Below are positions 34,346 to 43,848 of a DNA stretch of 64,000 nt, one piece after another. Numbering within the stretch: position 1 is the stretch's first letter; the number at the start of each line of letters is the position of its first letter. The notes beneath the pieces are model-generated. The model was not told where the DNA came from and searched no databases. It was given only the letters and a program-made list of their open reading frames with translations. Both the position numbers and the translations under genes were made by a program. Location of the stretch: the NCBI GenBank assembly GCA_902594335.1, contig CACJLY010000002.1:62001-126000 (forward strand), read 5' to 3'. The DNA comes from an uncultured Pelagibacteraceae bacterium. Lineage in GTDB: Bacteria; Pseudomonadota; Alphaproteobacteria; Pelagibacterales; Pelagibacteraceae.

Positions 34346-34510
34346 TCAAAACATTAATAAAAATAGTAAAACAAATATGCTTATAAAAAATATTCCAAAA
34401 ATAACCATTAAAATTCTATTTTTGATTTGTTCTTTCAGTTTTGGCCAATAATTCATAATAAGGAATGTTCCAACAACAACTATTAGACCAATTAAAACAT
34501 ATTTAGGCAT
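34346..34510 (-). CDS. Small two-helix membrane protein, hypothetical
   Basis: 54 residues starting MPKYVLIGLIVVV. Two hydrophobic helices (about 4-20 and 36-53) flank a basic, polar loop (NYWPKLKEQIKNR). It ends six bases before the DUF2938-like gene on the same strand. No family recognised. The Met start, membrane topology and tight spacing support a real gene; without homologues this remains moderate. Confidence 0.55.
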   Translation of the reverse strand: MPKYVLIGLIVVVGTFLIMNYWPKLKEQIKNRILMVIFGIFFISIFVLLFLLMF

Positions 34511-34533
34511 TAGGAATCTTTTACATTAAATAC

Positions 34534-34562
34534 TTGACTTATAAAATGTGTTATATTATATT
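34534..34562 (+). promoter_or_regulatory. Candidate promoter of the tyrosine recombinase
   Basis: TTGACT (34534-34539), a 17-base spacer and TATATT (34557-34562), each one mismatch from consensus. Transcription would start about 34569, inside the left arm of the inverted repeat. A repressor or the recombinase itself binding that repeat would be well placed to block this promoter. Confidence 0.45.
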
Positions 34563-34588
34563 TCCGATAATTAATGGTTATCGGAAAT
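34560..34588. repeat. 11-7-11 inverted repeat resembling a tyrosine-recombinase core site
   Basis: Left arm ATTTCCGATAA (34560-34570), spacer TTAATGG, right arm TTATCGGAAAT (34578-34588): perfect 11-base inverted arms around a seven-base centre, ending two bases before the recombinase ATG. The geometry (two 11-base arms, 6-8 base overlap region) and the inner ends ATAA...TTAT match Xer/dif core sites; the right arm agrees with the E. coli XerD arm at 8 of 11 positions from memory. It could also be an operator or an mRNA hairpin. Confidence 0.6.
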
Positions 34589-34590
34589 TT

Positions 34591-35508
34591 ATGAAAGATC
34601 TTATTACAGATGTTAAAAAGCTAGAAATTGAAACACTCGAAAATCTTAAGAATTCAAAGTCTAATAACACAATACGTGCATATGATGCCGATTTTAAAGA
34701 TTTTACATTATTTTGTAGAAATAATGGTCTAAGTCCACTTCCAACTGAACCTAAAGTATTATCTATATACTTAACTCATTTGTCTAAAACTTGCAAATTT
34801 AGTACTTTAAAGAGAAGAATTGCCTCAATTAAAGTAGTTCATAAAATGAAAGGTCATTACTTAGACTCAAAACACCCAATAATTATGGAAAATCTCTTAG
34901 GGATAAAGAGAATTAATGGCTCACATCAGAAAGCAAAAAAACCATTACTAATCAATGATTTAAAATTATTAATTAATGTAATAGATGAATATGAAACTAA
35001 AGATTTATTAAAAATTAGAAACAAATCATTGATACTAATAGGATTTTCAGGAGGCTTCAGAAGATCTGAGCTTGTAAATATAGACTACGAAGATGTTGAA
35101 TTTGTTCCCGAAGGTTTAAAAATATTTATTCAAAAATCGAAAACGGATCAATCTGGAGAGGGACATCTAAAAGCAATCCCCTATTTTAAAAATTCTGAAT
35201 ATTGCCCAGTAATAAATCTGAAACAATGGTTTAATTTTAAAAATATTCAAAAAGGTAAGATTTTTGATATATCTGACAAATCAGTTGCGCTGATAATAAA
35301 AAAATACATATCAATAGCAGGTCTAGATCCAAATAAATATAGTGGTCACAGCCTAAGATCAGGTTTCGCTACTTCGACAGCAGAAGCAGGTGCAGAAGAA
35401 CGGAATATCATGGCTATGACTGGTCATAAAACTACTCAGATGGTAAGAAGATATATACAGGAGGCAAATTTATTTAAAAATAATGCTTTAAATAAAATTA
35501 AAATTTAA
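34591..35508 (+). CDS. Tyrosine recombinase / phage-type integrase
   Basis: A 305-residue site-specific recombinase from ATG 34591 (a longer frame from a TTG would read through the promoter and repeat). An N-terminal SAM-like core-binding domain (NTIRAYDADFKDFTLFCRNN) precedes the catalytic domain: Arg I in GGFRRSELVNI, a Lys in SKTDQSGEG, H-x-x-R as HSLRSG, His in TGHKTT and the nucleophile Tyr in VRRYIQEA. All catalytic residues look intact. No excisionase or phage genes are near. It overlaps the convergent FkbM gene by 11 bases. It may act on the adjacent inverted repeat and promote island turnover; this is inference. Confidence 0.9.
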   Translation: MKDLITDVKKLEIETLENLKNSKSNNTIRAYDADFKDFTLFCRNNGLSPLPTEPKVLSIYLTHLSKTCKFSTLKRRIASIKVVHKMKGHYLDSKHPIIMENLLGIKRINGSHQKAKKPLLINDLKLLINVIDEYETKDLLKIRNKSLILIGFSGGFRRSELVNIDYEDVEFVPEGLKIFIQKSKTDQSGEGHLKAIPYFKNSEYCPVINLKQWFNFKNIQKGKIFDISDKSVALIIKKYISIAGLDPNKYSGHSLRSGFATSTAEAGAEERNIMAMTGHKTTQMVRRYIQEANLFKNNALNKIKI

Positions 35509-36253
35509 CATTTAGTAAATTTGATCCACCTCTTACAAAAATACAGTCAAACTGTAAAAGAAATGACCTATTATTACCAAGTCTTTTTAAATCAAATATA
35601 TCATATAGCCTATAATCTTTTTTTTTCATGTAATTCATTACTTCGTTAAAAAGAGGTGAGCCTTTATTATAATTATGAATTGATACTTCTAATATAATTA
35701 CCTCAAAATAGTTTAAATAGCTTTTTAAACCATCAATTACTTTTAATTCTGCTCCTTGTACATCAATTTTAATCAAATTATTTGAATAATTTTTTAATTC
35801 TAAAGGTAACTCATTGTCTAAAGTAGATGATTTTATCATCTCTTTTTTTCTGGCATGGCTAGTATTTTCCTCAAATATTGAAGAACCATATCCCATATTA
35901 TAAAAAGTATAATATTCATCACTATTAGTTAAAAGACAGATTTTATAATTTAGGTTTTTATATTTTAATTTTAATTTTTCTAAACTAGGTTTATTATTTG
36001 TATCAGCATCAAATAAAAAATATTTTGAAGAAGGATAGACCTCAAGAAGTTTATTTGTCCACTGACCATAACCACTACCAACATCAATAATATAGTTAGG
36101 TATAAATTTATTATATTTGAGTAATCTTAAAACAGTATTAGAATTTGTAACTTGGTTTTTATTTTGATACTTGTGATTAAGAGTAAAATCATAAGTAATA
36201 AAATGTCTAAATAGCCTACTAAGTCTTTCTAAAGATTTATTAATGAAAAACAT
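35498..36253 (-). CDS. FkbM-family SAM-dependent methyltransferase
   Basis: 251 residues. The SAM-binding glycine motif is IIDVGSGYGQW near residue 55, with an acidic residue in YFLFDAD; later LIKIDVQGAELKVIDGL is the FkbM signature. Such enzymes O-methylate sugars or glycans. It is the distal gene of a minus-strand glycosyltransferase series, so surface polysaccharide methylation is the likely role. Confidence 0.88.
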   Translation of the reverse strand: MFFINKSLERLSRLFRHFITYDFTLNHKYQNKNQVTNSNTVLRLLKYNKFIPNYIIDVGSGYGQWTNKLLEVYPSSKYFLFDADTNNKPSLEKLKLKYKNLNYKICLLTNSDEYYTFYNMGYGSSIFEENTSHARKKEMIKSSTLDNELPLELKNYSNNLIKIDVQGAELKVIDGLKSYLNYFEVIILEVSIHNYNKGSPLFNEVMNYMKKKDYRLYDIFDLKRLGNNRSFLLQFDCIFVRGGSNLLNVKF

Positions 36254-36258
36254 TTTAA

Positions 36259-37284
36259 TTAAATATGCTTATAAATTTTCCTCGCAGATTTTACTATATC
36301 ATTATTTAAAAATGAAAAAGTAAAATTCATTCCTTTACACCATTCAGAATAACTTATTTTTTGGTGATAAACATCTTTTTTAGTTTTAATGTCAAAGTTA
36401 AATAAATTATGACATTTTTTTTGATGAAAAAATGATAAATGACCAACTATACCCTCTTTGGCTACATTTATCTTGGACTCTTTTAAAATGTAAAATAAAT
36501 TAAGTGCATTTACTTTTTCAAGATAAAAAGTTTTTTGATTAATTGAATTTTTAGTGTGTATATAATTTTTTGTATCTATAATTGAGTAATTTTGTTTAAA
36601 ATAAAGATTAAAATTATCAGAAATCTTATTACTTTCTAAGTCAGAAGAAAACAAAACATATTCGTATTTTTTATGGAGTACAGACATAAGATAATCAAAT
36701 TCCTTAATACCCCAACCTAATTTATTAAAAAATAGATATCTAAATTGAAAGAAAATAAATTTTTTAGGTAGAATATTTTTAAGTTTTTTATTTATTTTGG
36801 GAATATTTAGGGATAAATAATCGTTATCATATATATCATTATTTTCTAACAGATCTAATTGTAAATCACGATAACTTTTTGAATTTATTTTATTTCTATA
36901 AATAATTTTGTATTTGTATAAATATTTTCTAAGATATTTTGATGGTCGTAATTTTTTTTCACTATCATAAACAATCGAATAAAATTTAATATTTCTAAAT
37001 ATAAATGGTAAAATGAAATAAAAACTCTTTGGTGTTAATATATAAACTTTTTTGTAATTATTTAATAAAATATCAAGAAAAATAAATAATTTATCAATAA
37101 TAGTTAAATTAAAATTAACCACTTTGATTTTTTTATTTATAAAAAAAAAAGAAAAGCCTGCATTTAATTCTGATAAATATATTTTTATAGAACTGTATCT
37201 ACTAATCAATGAAGATATTAGTTTTAAGGATGTAAATAGATCTCCTGCTCTATCATTTTTTAATATTAAAATCTTATCGCTCAT
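36259..37284 (-). CDS. Glycosyltransferase, GT9 (heptosyltransferase)-like
   Basis: 341 residues. The N-terminus KILILKNDRAGDLFTSLKLISSL matches the GT9 nucleotide-sugar-fold opening (xRxGDxxxxxP type), and KFIFFQFRYLF / GWGIKEFDYLM begins the second Rossmann half. A conserved GIVGHLSFF near the C-terminus replaces the usual GPxH donor loop. The middle is extremely Lys/Ile/Asn rich. It overlaps the preceding glycosyltransferase by 11 bases. Donor and acceptor are unknown. Confidence 0.65.
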   Translation of the reverse strand: MSDKILILKNDRAGDLFTSLKLISSLISRYSSIKIYLSELNAGFSFFFINKKIKVVNFNLTIIDKLFIFLDILLNNYKKVYILTPKSFYFILPFIFRNIKFYSIVYDSEKKLRPSKYLRKYLYKYKIIYRNKINSKSYRDLQLDLLENNDIYDNDYLSLNIPKINKKLKNILPKKFIFFQFRYLFFNKLGWGIKEFDYLMSVLHKKYEYVLFSSDLESNKISDNFNLYFKQNYSIIDTKNYIHTKNSINQKTFYLEKVNALNLFYILKESKINVAKEGIVGHLSFFHQKKCHNLFNFDIKTKKDVYHQKISYSEWCKGMNFTFSFLNNDIVKSARKIYKHI

Positions 37285-38266
37285 TATTTGTTATTTTTTG
37301 TAAAAACTTTTTTGAGGCGTTATGCCATGTCTTTGTCCCTCTCTTAGATAGAAGGTTTTTTCTCAAAGTCATCCATAAATCATCATTTGAAAAAATATCC
37401 ATAATATAATTACTAAATTTTTCTCTATTATTTGCAATTAATCCAGTAATATTATGTTCTACTCTTTCTGATAAAGATCCAATACCCATTGTAACTATTG
37501 GTATGCATAGTTCTTGAGCTTCTGAAGCAGCAAGACAATATAATTCAGCCTTATGACCTGGAAGTATGATAACTCTGGATTTAATTATTTGATTTATATA
37601 TTCATTTTTATCAACAAAATTCCTATTAAATATTCTAAAATTTTTTAGATTTTCATTTATAGGACTAATGTAAAGTTTTAACTCTTTCTTCTTTGGAAAA
37701 ATATTTGATTTCCAAACATCTATTAATATATCAAGATTTCGATCAGTTCTTGAAGTAAACATACCAAGCTCATTGTCAACATTATCTTGAATGGATTTAT
37801 TAATAATGAGTTCATCTAATCCATAATCTAAAATTATGGTTCCATATATAGAAAAGAGCTTTGACATTTTAGCTTTATGATAATTACCAAGTAATAAGTA
37901 TGTAGGTTTATTCTTTAAGTACGATTTTAACTGTTTTTTTCTTATAAACTTTTCAATATTTTGTAAGCTGTGCGATAGAACATATTTTCTAATTGCTGAT
38001 ACTTTGTCAAGAAGACGTGTATCGTTATTTGAAATAGCAATATCAAAATGAAAGTCATTGATATTAACTCTGTTAATATTTAACCATGAATAATTTTTAA
38101 TTTTATTTTCTTTTGAGCAATTATTAAAAACAAATACCTCGTGACCTAATTTACTTAAATTTACTGACAGATTTATTAAAACATTCTCTGCCCCACGTAT
38201 AAATGGTTTATTGATATCATTATAATTATATTGAAATTCTGTTTTATCTAAAAAACAAATTTTCAT
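37274..38266 (-). CDS. Glycosyltransferase, GT4-like
   Basis: 330 residues with a GT-B architecture. The N-terminal half has FIRGAENVLINLSVNLSKLGHEVFVF, the acceptor-side GAE motif of GT4 enzymes. The C-terminal half has IILPGHKAELYCLAASEAQELCIPIVTMGIGSLSERV, with the E-x7-E donor-binding pattern. No membrane segment. It sits one base after the larger fused glycosyltransferase and overlaps the GT9-like gene, forming one transcription unit for glycan assembly. Confidence 0.82.
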   Translation of the reverse strand: MKICFLDKTEFQYNYNDINKPFIRGAENVLINLSVNLSKLGHEVFVFNNCSKENKIKNYSWLNINRVNINDFHFDIAISNNDTRLLDKVSAIRKYVLSHSLQNIEKFIRKKQLKSYLKNKPTYLLLGNYHKAKMSKLFSIYGTIILDYGLDELIINKSIQDNVDNELGMFTSRTDRNLDILIDVWKSNIFPKKKELKLYISPINENLKNFRIFNRNFVDKNEYINQIIKSRVIILPGHKAELYCLAASEAQELCIPIVTMGIGSLSERVEHNITGLIANNREKFSNYIMDIFSNDDLWMTLRKNLLSKRGTKTWHNASKKFLQKITNNER

Positions 38267-38267
38267 G

Positions 38268-40382
38268 TTACTTTTCCCAATAAAACTTTGAATTTATGCC
38301 TAGTGTTTTTTCAATAATAAATTTTGCAACAATGTTTGAATTGAAATATTTATGATATTTATTCCAGCCATTTTTTGCAATTATTCTTCGTTGTTTGTCA
38401 TCATTTTTATATTTTTTTAATTTTTCAGATAAATCTAATATATCATTATAAAAAATAATTTCCTTATTTGAAAAAAAATTATCATATTTTGTGTCTTTAT
38501 GAATAAAAGTGAGAATACCGTTACCTATTAATTGAGCCATTCTATCACTACTGTAATACTTTACTGGCTTGCCTCTACTTAAATTTAGTCCCATTTTTGA
38601 ATTTGATAAATTACTCAAGAATTCCTCACCCCATACGGGTTGTATATTGAACATTCCATAAATATCAAAATTTATATCTTTACAGTACCGTAATAATTTT
38701 TTAATAAATAATTCTCTTTCATCCAACTTACCCTCTCTCAAAATACCCCTGTGGACTCCATGACTAATTGCATAAAAAACGTCATTTTGAGGAGTTTTAT
38801 TAAAAATTTTTAAATTATCTAATGCTGAGTCACAGGGATTTGGCATAAAAAAAGAATTTTTAATATTAAAATCTAAAGCATCAGGGTCAGTTGTAATAAA
38901 AGATGCATCAATTAATTTATCTTTATCTAAAATTCTAGATTTATTTTTAAAATAATCTGGTCCTTTTTTTGATAATGGATCCAGGAACCATTGTGCGATT
39001 TTCAATCTATTATATTTTGATTTCATATCGTCTAACATTTGACTATTTATTTTATCTGCATGACCAAAGATGACTAGATCAGGTTTAAAATTATTTATTG
39101 TTTTTTCAATTAGATTGTTAAGAAAATTTGCACCAGAATAGTCTTTAATGGATTTTGCAAAGGTTATTAGATCTCGATCAGATAAACTTAAAATGTTATG
39201 TCCCAATCTAATTAGACCGTTATTAATTCGTGTACCAGTGTTAAAATGTAACCTACCAAAATATCTTTGGTTAAAATTAGTTATATGAATTATTTTAAGT
39301 TTACTTTTTCTATCAACATTGAAATGAAAAGTTTTATTGATCATTAATCTAACTTTATCAATTTTTTTTGTAATTATTTTATGATCTAATTTAAAATTCT
39401 TAATTGATAAAATTTGTAATTTTCTTCTTAAAATTTTATTATCTATTAAAATTTGAATTTGCTTAAAGAGTTCATTCTCATCTAATTTTTTTAAAATTAT
39501 TCCATTAGTAATAGTTTCAGGTAAACCTCCCCTATTACTGACAATTGTTGCACATCCTCTACTAGAAGCTTCAAGTCCTGTTCTACCTAAAGGCTCTTCC
39601 CACCTTGAAGGAACAACTGCTATACTAGATTTTTCAAATAGTTTAATAACTTTGTTATGTTCAATAAAACCTTTTACATCAAGACGGGGGTGATCAAAAA
39701 AATGTTTTTCTCTTTCTTCATCACCAACTACAATACTTTGCCAATTTACATTTTTATTAAGAATTTTAATTATTACTTTTCCAAAAATATCATAACCTTT
39801 TTGAGAATTTAACTTTCCAACAAATATAATAATTTTCTTTTTTTTATTAACTATGTCTAAACTTTTAATTTTATTTGTTGAATGAGGTATAACGATAATC
39901 TTTTTTAATAAGACATCATTTATTTTTAAATCTTTTATAAATCTATTTTTAATCCATTCACTAATTACAATAATAAATCTACATTTACTCAATAAAAACA
40001 ATCTATCATCATCTGATTTGGAACCACTCATAGATAATGGATCATTATGATAATATAATATTAAATTTGTATTGATTTCTTTATGTATGTGTCTTGCATA
40101 TAAAGGTCTATTATGTATCTCAATCAAATCTGATTTTCTTTTCTTTTCAACATCTAAAAAACTTTGAACATATAATTTACTAGTACTATTCAAAAATTTT
40201 TTTTTAAGATTTAAATTGTAATATTTAATATTGAAACCTTTTTTATAACTAGTATTACCAAAAACAGTAATATTTTTTTTAAACGAACTTATTTTTACTG
40301 TATCTTTTACAAATAATGAAACAGCCCCAGCATATTCTGGTGAGAAATTTTCTTTATATGGAAGTAATATTGATATTTTCAT
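38268..40382 (-). CDS. Double glycosyltransferase: GT4 domain fused to a CgeB/DUF3880-like domain
   Basis: 704 residues in two GT-B modules. Residues about 1-340 are GT4: ILLPYKENFSPEYAGAVSLFV, KKIIIFVGKLNSQKGYDIF, and VVPSRWEEPLGRTGLEASSRGCATIVSNRGG with the E-x7-E pattern. From about 360, KIIHITNFNQRYFGRLHF opens a second module resembling CgeB/DUF3880 glycosyltransferases, with KPDLVIFGHAD, AQWFLDP and a C-terminal KYYSSDRMAQLIGNG. Two sequential sugar transfers by one polypeptide are plausible. It overlaps the GIY-YIG gene by 29 bases. Confidence 0.8.
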   Translation of the reverse strand: MKISILLPYKENFSPEYAGAVSLFVKDTVKISSFKKNITVFGNTSYKKGFNIKYYNLNLKKKFLNSTSKLYVQSFLDVEKKRKSDLIEIHNRPLYARHIHKEINTNLILYYHNDPLSMSGSKSDDDRLFLLSKCRFIIVISEWIKNRFIKDLKINDVLLKKIIVIPHSTNKIKSLDIVNKKKKIIIFVGKLNSQKGYDIFGKVIIKILNKNVNWQSIVVGDEEREKHFFDHPRLDVKGFIEHNKVIKLFEKSSIAVVPSRWEEPLGRTGLEASSRGCATIVSNRGGLPETITNGIILKKLDENELFKQIQILIDNKILRRKLQILSIKNFKLDHKIITKKIDKVRLMINKTFHFNVDRKSKLKIIHITNFNQRYFGRLHFNTGTRINNGLIRLGHNILSLSDRDLITFAKSIKDYSGANFLNNLIEKTINNFKPDLVIFGHADKINSQMLDDMKSKYNRLKIAQWFLDPLSKKGPDYFKNKSRILDKDKLIDASFITTDPDALDFNIKNSFFMPNPCDSALDNLKIFNKTPQNDVFYAISHGVHRGILREGKLDERELFIKKLLRYCKDINFDIYGMFNIQPVWGEEFLSNLSNSKMGLNLSRGKPVKYYSSDRMAQLIGNGILTFIHKDTKYDNFFSNKEIIFYNDILDLSEKLKKYKNDDKQRRIIAKNGWNKYHKYFNSNIVAKFIIEKTLGINSKFYWEK

Positions 40383-40635
40383 GTTCTAAATATTTTCTTT
40401 TAATATTACATCTTAATTTATAGTTTTTTTTAAGTTTATATTCTTCTCTCATTGCAATACTCTTTGAATTATAAGATTTATGATAAATTAGATACCATTT
40501 ATTTCCTTTTGTGAATTTAGCTCCTTTTGAAGTGTTGTGTAAGACTAATCTATTTTTAAGATTTTTTGTATAACCTACATAAGAAATATGTCTATTCTTT
40601 TTTTTTGCTATTATAATATATACATGAAATTTCAT
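40354..40635 (-). CDS. GIY-YIG nuclease-domain protein (UPF0213/YhbQ-like)
   Basis: 93 residues: HVYIIIAKKKNRHISYVGYTKNLKNRLVLHN has the GIY-YIG-like VYI/YVGYT strands and catalytic Arg, followed by GAKFTKGNKWYLIYHKS and the Glu in AMREEYKLKK. Free-standing proteins of this type are abundant and of unclear function; some act on nucleic acids. It leads the minus-strand glycosyltransferase genes, overlapping the first by 29 bases. It may be a passenger of the island. Confidence 0.85.
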   Translation of the reverse strand: MKFHVYIIIAKKKNRHISYVGYTKNLKNRLVLHNTSKGAKFTKGNKWYLIYHKSYNSKSIAMREEYKLKKNYKLRCNIKRKYLEHENINITSI

Positions 40636-40700
40636 ATTGTAGATAAACCATATAAATATAATTAATATAAATAAAATGTTAAATTTGAAAATATTTAGTA

Positions 40701-41672
40701 ATGTTCACTCGAAAAATCAATAAACAAAGTAAAATTAAAAGAATCATATTAAAGCTTCTTAATGTTTACGCATATGACAAAGAAACATTAAATATTATAA
40801 ATCCTGATTATAAAAATGTGAATGGTAATCTTGTTGCTTTAAATGATAAATCTTTTAATTTTTCTCGTGGATATTTGGAACTAACAAGAAAAATAAAAAA
40901 ACTTGATATTTATTATAGATATTCACCAAATAATAGTTTGTGGAATTCAACTGGATCCTGGAAAAGGATTATACCTGATATAGATAAACAAGTATTAATT
41001 TCAGTATGTCTAATCAGTCTAAAAAAATCTATTTTATATTTCCTAGATAACAACAACCTTGATATCACTATTAATCTAATCGCAGACAAATCAAATTCAG
41101 TATTTAACGAAAAAATTTTTAATATTTTAAAATCCGATAAAATTAAAGTAAAAAAAATTGACTCTAAAATTAATGGTAATAGAGGGTCTTATCTTGAATG
41201 CTGTGATCAAGCTGAGAAAGCAGATGATCTGATTTTTTTTATTGAAGATGATTATTTGTTTGAAAATAATTGCATAGATGAAATGATTCATACATACGCA
41301 AGAGTGTCATCATCTATAAAAAAGGATATAATCATTTGTCCAAGCGATTACCCATTTTTTTACGATTCACTTTACCAAACAACTTTGTTTATTGGTAAAA
41401 AATTAAAATGGAGGAAAGTTAATGAATCATTATTAACATTTATGTTTAGTAAAGAAATATACACGTTACATAAAAAAAATATTAGAAAAGTTGGCGATAC
41501 AATAAATGAGCCATTTGAAAAGCCATTACATGAGATTTATAGAAATGTAAATTGTTTGGCACCTATAAATTCACTATGTCATCATCTATCAAGATCTGTA
41601 CCAGCAATCCACGAAGACTGGAAAAAAACCTGGTCTGAAAATTATAATAACTATCTTAAAGATATTTATTAA
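40701..41672 (+). CDS. GT-A-type glycosyltransferase-like protein
   Basis: 323 residues. A central segment [34 protein letters not shown] contains an EDDY acidic motif typical of the DxD metal/nucleotide-sugar site of GT-A enzymes. A basic N-terminus and a Trp/His-rich C-terminal part ([19 protein letters not shown]) may shape the acceptor site. No membrane helix. It faces the opposite way from the other island transferases and ends overlapping hppA by four bases. Family 2-like assignment is tentative. Confidence 0.65.
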   Translation: MFTRKINKQSKIKRIILKLLNVYAYDKETLNIINPDYKNVNGNLVALNDKSFNFSRGYLELTRKIKKLDIYYRYSPNNSLWNSTGSWKRIIPDIDKQVLISVCLISLKKSILYFLDNNNLDITINLIADKSNSVFNEKIFNILKSDKIKVKKIDSKINGNRGSYLECCDQAEKADDLIFFIEDDYLFENNCIDEMIHTYARVSSSIKKDIIICPSDYPFFYDSLYQTTLFIGKKLKWRKVNESLLTFMFSKEIYTLHKKNIRKVGDTINEPFEKPLHEIYRNVNCLAPINSLCHHLSRSVPAIHEDWKKTWSENYNNYLKDIY

Positions 41673-43774
41673 CCTGCTATTACTGCTAATAATAACAAAG
41701 CAACAATATTAGTTATTTTGATCATTGGATTTACTGCCGGTCCAGCTGTATCTTTATAAGGGTCTCCAACAGTGTCACCAGTTACTGCTGCCTTATGAGC
41801 TTCAGAACCTTTTCCACCAAATTTGCCATCTTCAATGTATTTTTTGGCATTATCCCAAGCACCACCACCAGCTGTCATCGAAACAGCAACAAATAGACCT
41901 GTAATAATAACACCCAATAACATTGCACCAAGTGAAGATAATGCAGCAACTTGGCCACCAATAAAATAAATTACAATATATAAAACTATAGGCGACAAAA
42001 TTGGCAATAATGAGGGTATTATCATTTCTTTAATTGCAGCTCTAGTAAGTAAATCGACAAGCTTACCATAATCAGGTTTAGCCTTTCTTTTCATTATTCC
42101 AGGAATTTTTTTAAATTGTCTCCTTACTTCAATAACAACTTCACCACCTGCTCTACCAACAGCCTGCATGCCCATAGATCCAAATAAATAAGGGAGCATC
42201 CCACCTATTAGTAAGCCAACAACTACATAAGGATTAGATAAGTCAAAAGTAACTGCTATACCTTCTAAATTTGAACCTGCAACTTTTGAAAAATGTTTTA
42301 TATCTTCTGTATATGCTGCAAAAAGGACTAAGGCTCCAAGACCTGCAGATCCTATTGCATAACCTTTAGTAACAGCTTTTGTAGTATTGCCAACTGCATC
42401 AAGAGCATCCGTTGTTTTACGAACATTTTTTGGGAGATTTGACATTTCAGCTATACCACCAGCATTATCTGTAACGGGGCCGTAAGCATCCAACGCAACA
42501 ACCATACCGGCAAGGGCGAGCATAGTAGTTACAGCTATGGCAATACCATAAAGACCAGCTATATGATTAGTCCATAAAATTCCACCAACGATTATTAATG
42601 CTGGAACTGCAGTTGCCTCCATAGATACTGCTAAACCTTGAATTACATTTGTTCCATGTCCTGTAGTTGATGATTTAGCTACACTTTTAACTGGTCTATA
42701 ATCAGTGCCTGTATAATATTCTGTTATCCAAATTATCAAACCTGTGATTATTAAACCTATAATTCCACAAAAGTATAGATTCAAACCATTAAATGTCTTT
42801 CCATTTGCAACATATTCAGTGGTAAAACCTATAACATGTTTTGTAATTGGAAATAAGATAACTAAAGAACTGATTGCTGTGATTACAAAACCTTTATACA
42901 TAGCTTTCATGATATTTTTATCGCTACCAAGAGTAACAAAAAAAGTTCCAAGAATAGATGTTAAAATGCAAGCTCCACCAATAGCCAGTGGATAGATCAT
43001 CATATTTAAATCATTTACGAAGAAAATTGATGAAAGAACCATTGTAGCTACAATAGTGACAGCATAAGTTTCAAAAAGGTCAGCAGCCATACCTGCGCAA
43101 TCCCCAACATTATCGCCAACATTGTCAGCAATTACCGCAGGGTTTCTTGGGTCGTCTTCTGGAATACCAGCTTCAACTTTTCCAACTAGATCAGCTCCTA
43201 CATCAGCACCTTTTGTAAAAATTCCACCACCCAGTCTTGCAAAAATAGAAATAAGTGATGCACCAAAACCTAAAGCAACAAGAGCATTAACAATTTCTCT
43301 CTCTTCAATTCCTGTTTTAACTAAAAAATAATAATATACTGCAATTGAGAGTAATGCTAAACCAGCAACCAACATTCCAGTTACTGCCCCTGATTTAAAA
43401 GCTATTGACAAACCACTTGCTAAACTTTTTCTTGAAGCTTCAGCTGTTCTTACATTTGCTTGAACAGAAACAAGCATTCCAACATAACCTGCAATTCCAG
43501 ATAAAGTAGCACCAATTAAGTAACCCAATCCAACCAACGGACTAAATAAAATTGTTATAATTATAAGGACCACTAAACCAACTATTGCAATTGTTTTATA
43601 TTGTCTGTTTAAATAAGCTCTAGCCCCTTCTTGAATTGCAGATGCAATTTCTAACATTTTTGCATTACCTGAGCTTGAATTTAAAATATTTCTACCTGTT
43701 ATAAAACCATAAACGATGGATAATATTCCAGCCGCTATAATATAATACATTATTGTTTCAGTTGATGTGTTCAT
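41669..43774 (-). CDS. hppA: K+-independent proton-translocating pyrophosphatase
   Basis: Inner-membrane pump that couples PPi hydrolysis to H+ export; 701 residues, about 16 helices. The signature [44 protein letters not shown] region is intact (quoted here as consecutive motifs [11 protein letters not shown] and DNVGDNVGD). The [10 protein letters not shown] segment has Lys at the position that makes the enzyme K+-independent. A ribosome-binding AAAGGA precedes the start. It probably conserves energy from biosynthetic PPi, useful in an oligotroph. Confidence 0.96.
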   Translation of the reverse strand: MNTSTETIMYYIIAAGILSIVYGFITGRNILNSSSGNAKMLEIASAIQEGARAYLNRQYKTIAIVGLVVLIIITILFSPLVGLGYLIGATLSGIAGYVGMLVSVQANVRTAEASRKSLASGLSIAFKSGAVTGMLVAGLALLSIAVYYYFLVKTGIEEREIVNALVALGFGASLISIFARLGGGIFTKGADVGADLVGKVEAGIPEDDPRNPAVIADNVGDNVGDCAGMAADLFETYAVTIVATMVLSSIFFVNDLNMMIYPLAIGGACILTSILGTFFVTLGSDKNIMKAMYKGFVITAISSLVILFPITKHVIGFTTEYVANGKTFNGLNLYFCGIIGLIITGLIIWITEYYTGTDYRPVKSVAKSSTTGHGTNVIQGLAVSMEATAVPALIIVGGILWTNHIAGLYGIAIAVTTMLALAGMVVALDAYGPVTDNAGGIAEMSNLPKNVRKTTDALDAVGNTTKAVTKGYAIGSAGLGALVLFAAYTEDIKHFSKVAGSNLEGIAVTFDLSNPYVVVGLLIGGMLPYLFGSMGMQAVGRAGGEVVIEVRRQFKKIPGIMKRKAKPDYGKLVDLLTRAAIKEMIIPSLLPILSPIVLYIVIYFIGGQVAALSSLGAMLLGVIITGLFVAVSMTAGGGAWDNAKKYIEDGKFGGKGSEAHKAAVTGDTVGDPYKDTAGPAVNPMIKITNIVALLLLAVIAG

Positions 43775-43848
43775 TGGTTCCTTTGTTTATTAAAGTTTTG
43801 AAAAATATGTAATACAAAATATGATATAAAACGCAATATTTAACTTTT

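Noticed and set aside
34534-34590. Upstream extension of the recombinase from a TTG codon
   Set aside because: It would translate through the -35/-10 boxes and the inverted repeat, giving an atypical hydrophobic leader.
42744-43331. Open frames opposite hppA
   Set aside because: Mirror-frame shadows of a strongly conserved gene, with no recognisable domains.
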